Assembly: GCF_014651515.1 (NCBI RefSeq)
Contig: NZ_BMXA01000002.1
Coordinates: 124,001 to 188,000, forward strand
Length of the DNA stretch: 64,000 nt
Source: Arenicella chitinivorans
Lineage (GTDB): Bacteria > Pseudomonadota > Gammaproteobacteria > Arenicellales > Arenicellaceae
Reading direction: 5' to 3'
The notes under the pieces are model-generated. The model saw nothing but the letters and a program-made list of their open reading frames with translations. It had not been told where the DNA came from and searched no databases. The stretch's first letter is position 1; the number at the start of each line of letters is the position of its first letter. A program made the position numbers and the translations under genes. This document shows positions 63,667-64,000 of this stretch, in pieces.

Positions 63667-64000
63667 AACACACCTGCGCGCAGAAGGTCTTGCATGTTGA
63701 CAGCGCCGACCACTGTATCATTGTCGACTACTAAGACACCACTAATGCGCTTGGTTTTCATTACCGACACCAGTTCGGCAGCCAAGGTGTTCGGCGTGGT
63801 GGTGGTGGGGGCGGAGGTCATCACAGCGTTAATGGGTGTGTCGATGCTGAGTCGTTTTGCCAGCGTGCGGCGTAAATCACCGTCAGTATAGATGCCGACC
63901 AGCTTGTCTGTCGCGTCAATCACGCCGGTCATGCCGAGCCCTTTGCCTGACATCTCCACTAACGCGTCGGACAACAGGGCCGTATCCGACACCAATGGTA
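63663..64000 (-). CDS. kdsD: Arabinose-5-phosphate isomerase (C-terminal CBS part, cut by window edge)
   Basis: The C-terminal 110 or so codons of KdsD: tandem CBS domains with GMTGVIDATDKLVGIYTDGDLRR and MKTKRISGVLVVDNDTVVGAVNMQDLLRAG. The SIS isomerase domain lies beyond the right edge. Makes the first Kdo pathway substrate. Confidence 0.93.
   Translation of the reverse strand, partial: PLVSDTALLSDALVEMSGKGLGMTGVIDATDKLVGIYTDGDLRRTLAKRLSIDTPINAVMTSAPTTTTPNTLAAELVSVMKTKRISGVLVVDNDTVVGAVNMQDLLRAGVL

Overview
The window reads as a continuous stretch of a Gammaproteobacterium chromosome with moderate GC and high coding density. Organism inference rests on synteny: kdsD-kdsC-lptC-lptA-lptB-rpoN-hpf-ptsN-rapZ-HPr-ptsI-mgtE is canonical for Gammaproteobacteria, and so is zapA - 6S RNA - fau beside ygfB-pepP-ubiH. 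Small pieces of chromosome are mixed with accessory islands in a way that suggests a free-living, probably marine or environmental species outside the enterics; I cannot name the genus from sequence alone.

Layout. 0.1-6.8 kb: a seven-gene copper-resistance operon on the minus strand (P1B ATPase, cupredoxin, MerR regulator, DUF411 protein, small Cys/His secreted protein, CopA multicopper oxidase, CopB), driven by a MerR-type promoter at 6779-6809. The cupredoxin has an in-frame TGA exactly where a Cys is expected, which makes it the most interesting object here: a candidate selenoprotein or, less interestingly, a broken gene. 7-10.3 kb: an AraC-regulator-linked group (NmrA-like reductase, DUF4345 and DUF1772 membrane proteins, a frameshifted small membrane protein). 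10.4-16.2 kb: a BtuF-like protein lacking a signal peptide, a mini-MBOAT protein, a large secreted G8/beta-helix protein, and a two-gene unit (DAO-family flavoprotein plus MnmM-like methyltransferase) that could complete mnm5s2U in tRNA. 16.3-20.6 kb: LplT-PlsC fusion, tag, glycerophosphodiesterase, short aspartokinase-like protein. 21-24.6 kb: ECF sigma / anti-sigma / two HEAT-repeat proteins. 24.6-37.6 kb: housekeeping (CinA-like, tatD, tcdA, radical SAM, slyD) and envelope or lipid genes (hexapeptide acyltransferase, flippase-PD40 fusion, MOSC, glycosyltransferase, glpD, SDR).

37.8-47.4 kb: cyclophilin, fau, 6S RNA, zapA, TIGR02449, ygfB, pepP, ubiH, then a PhnD-like protein, fur, and a Fur-box-preceded ferric iron uptake pair fbpAB without its ATPase. 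47.6-53.8 kb: gcvH, tpx, PfkB kinase, lgt, DUF4124, lnt, gspC, and an orphan lasso-type B2 protease. 53.8-64 kb: the mgtE-to-kdsD cluster, joining LPS export and Kdo synthesis to sigma-54 and the nitrogen-related phosphotransferase relay; kdsD runs off the right edge.

Functional links: copper detoxification (cytosolic export, periplasmic oxidation, outer membrane), iron homeostasis (fur/fbp), lipoprotein maturation (lgt/lnt), LPS transport and PTS-Ntr signalling. No tRNA or rRNA gene, insertion sequence, integrase or CRISPR array was seen.
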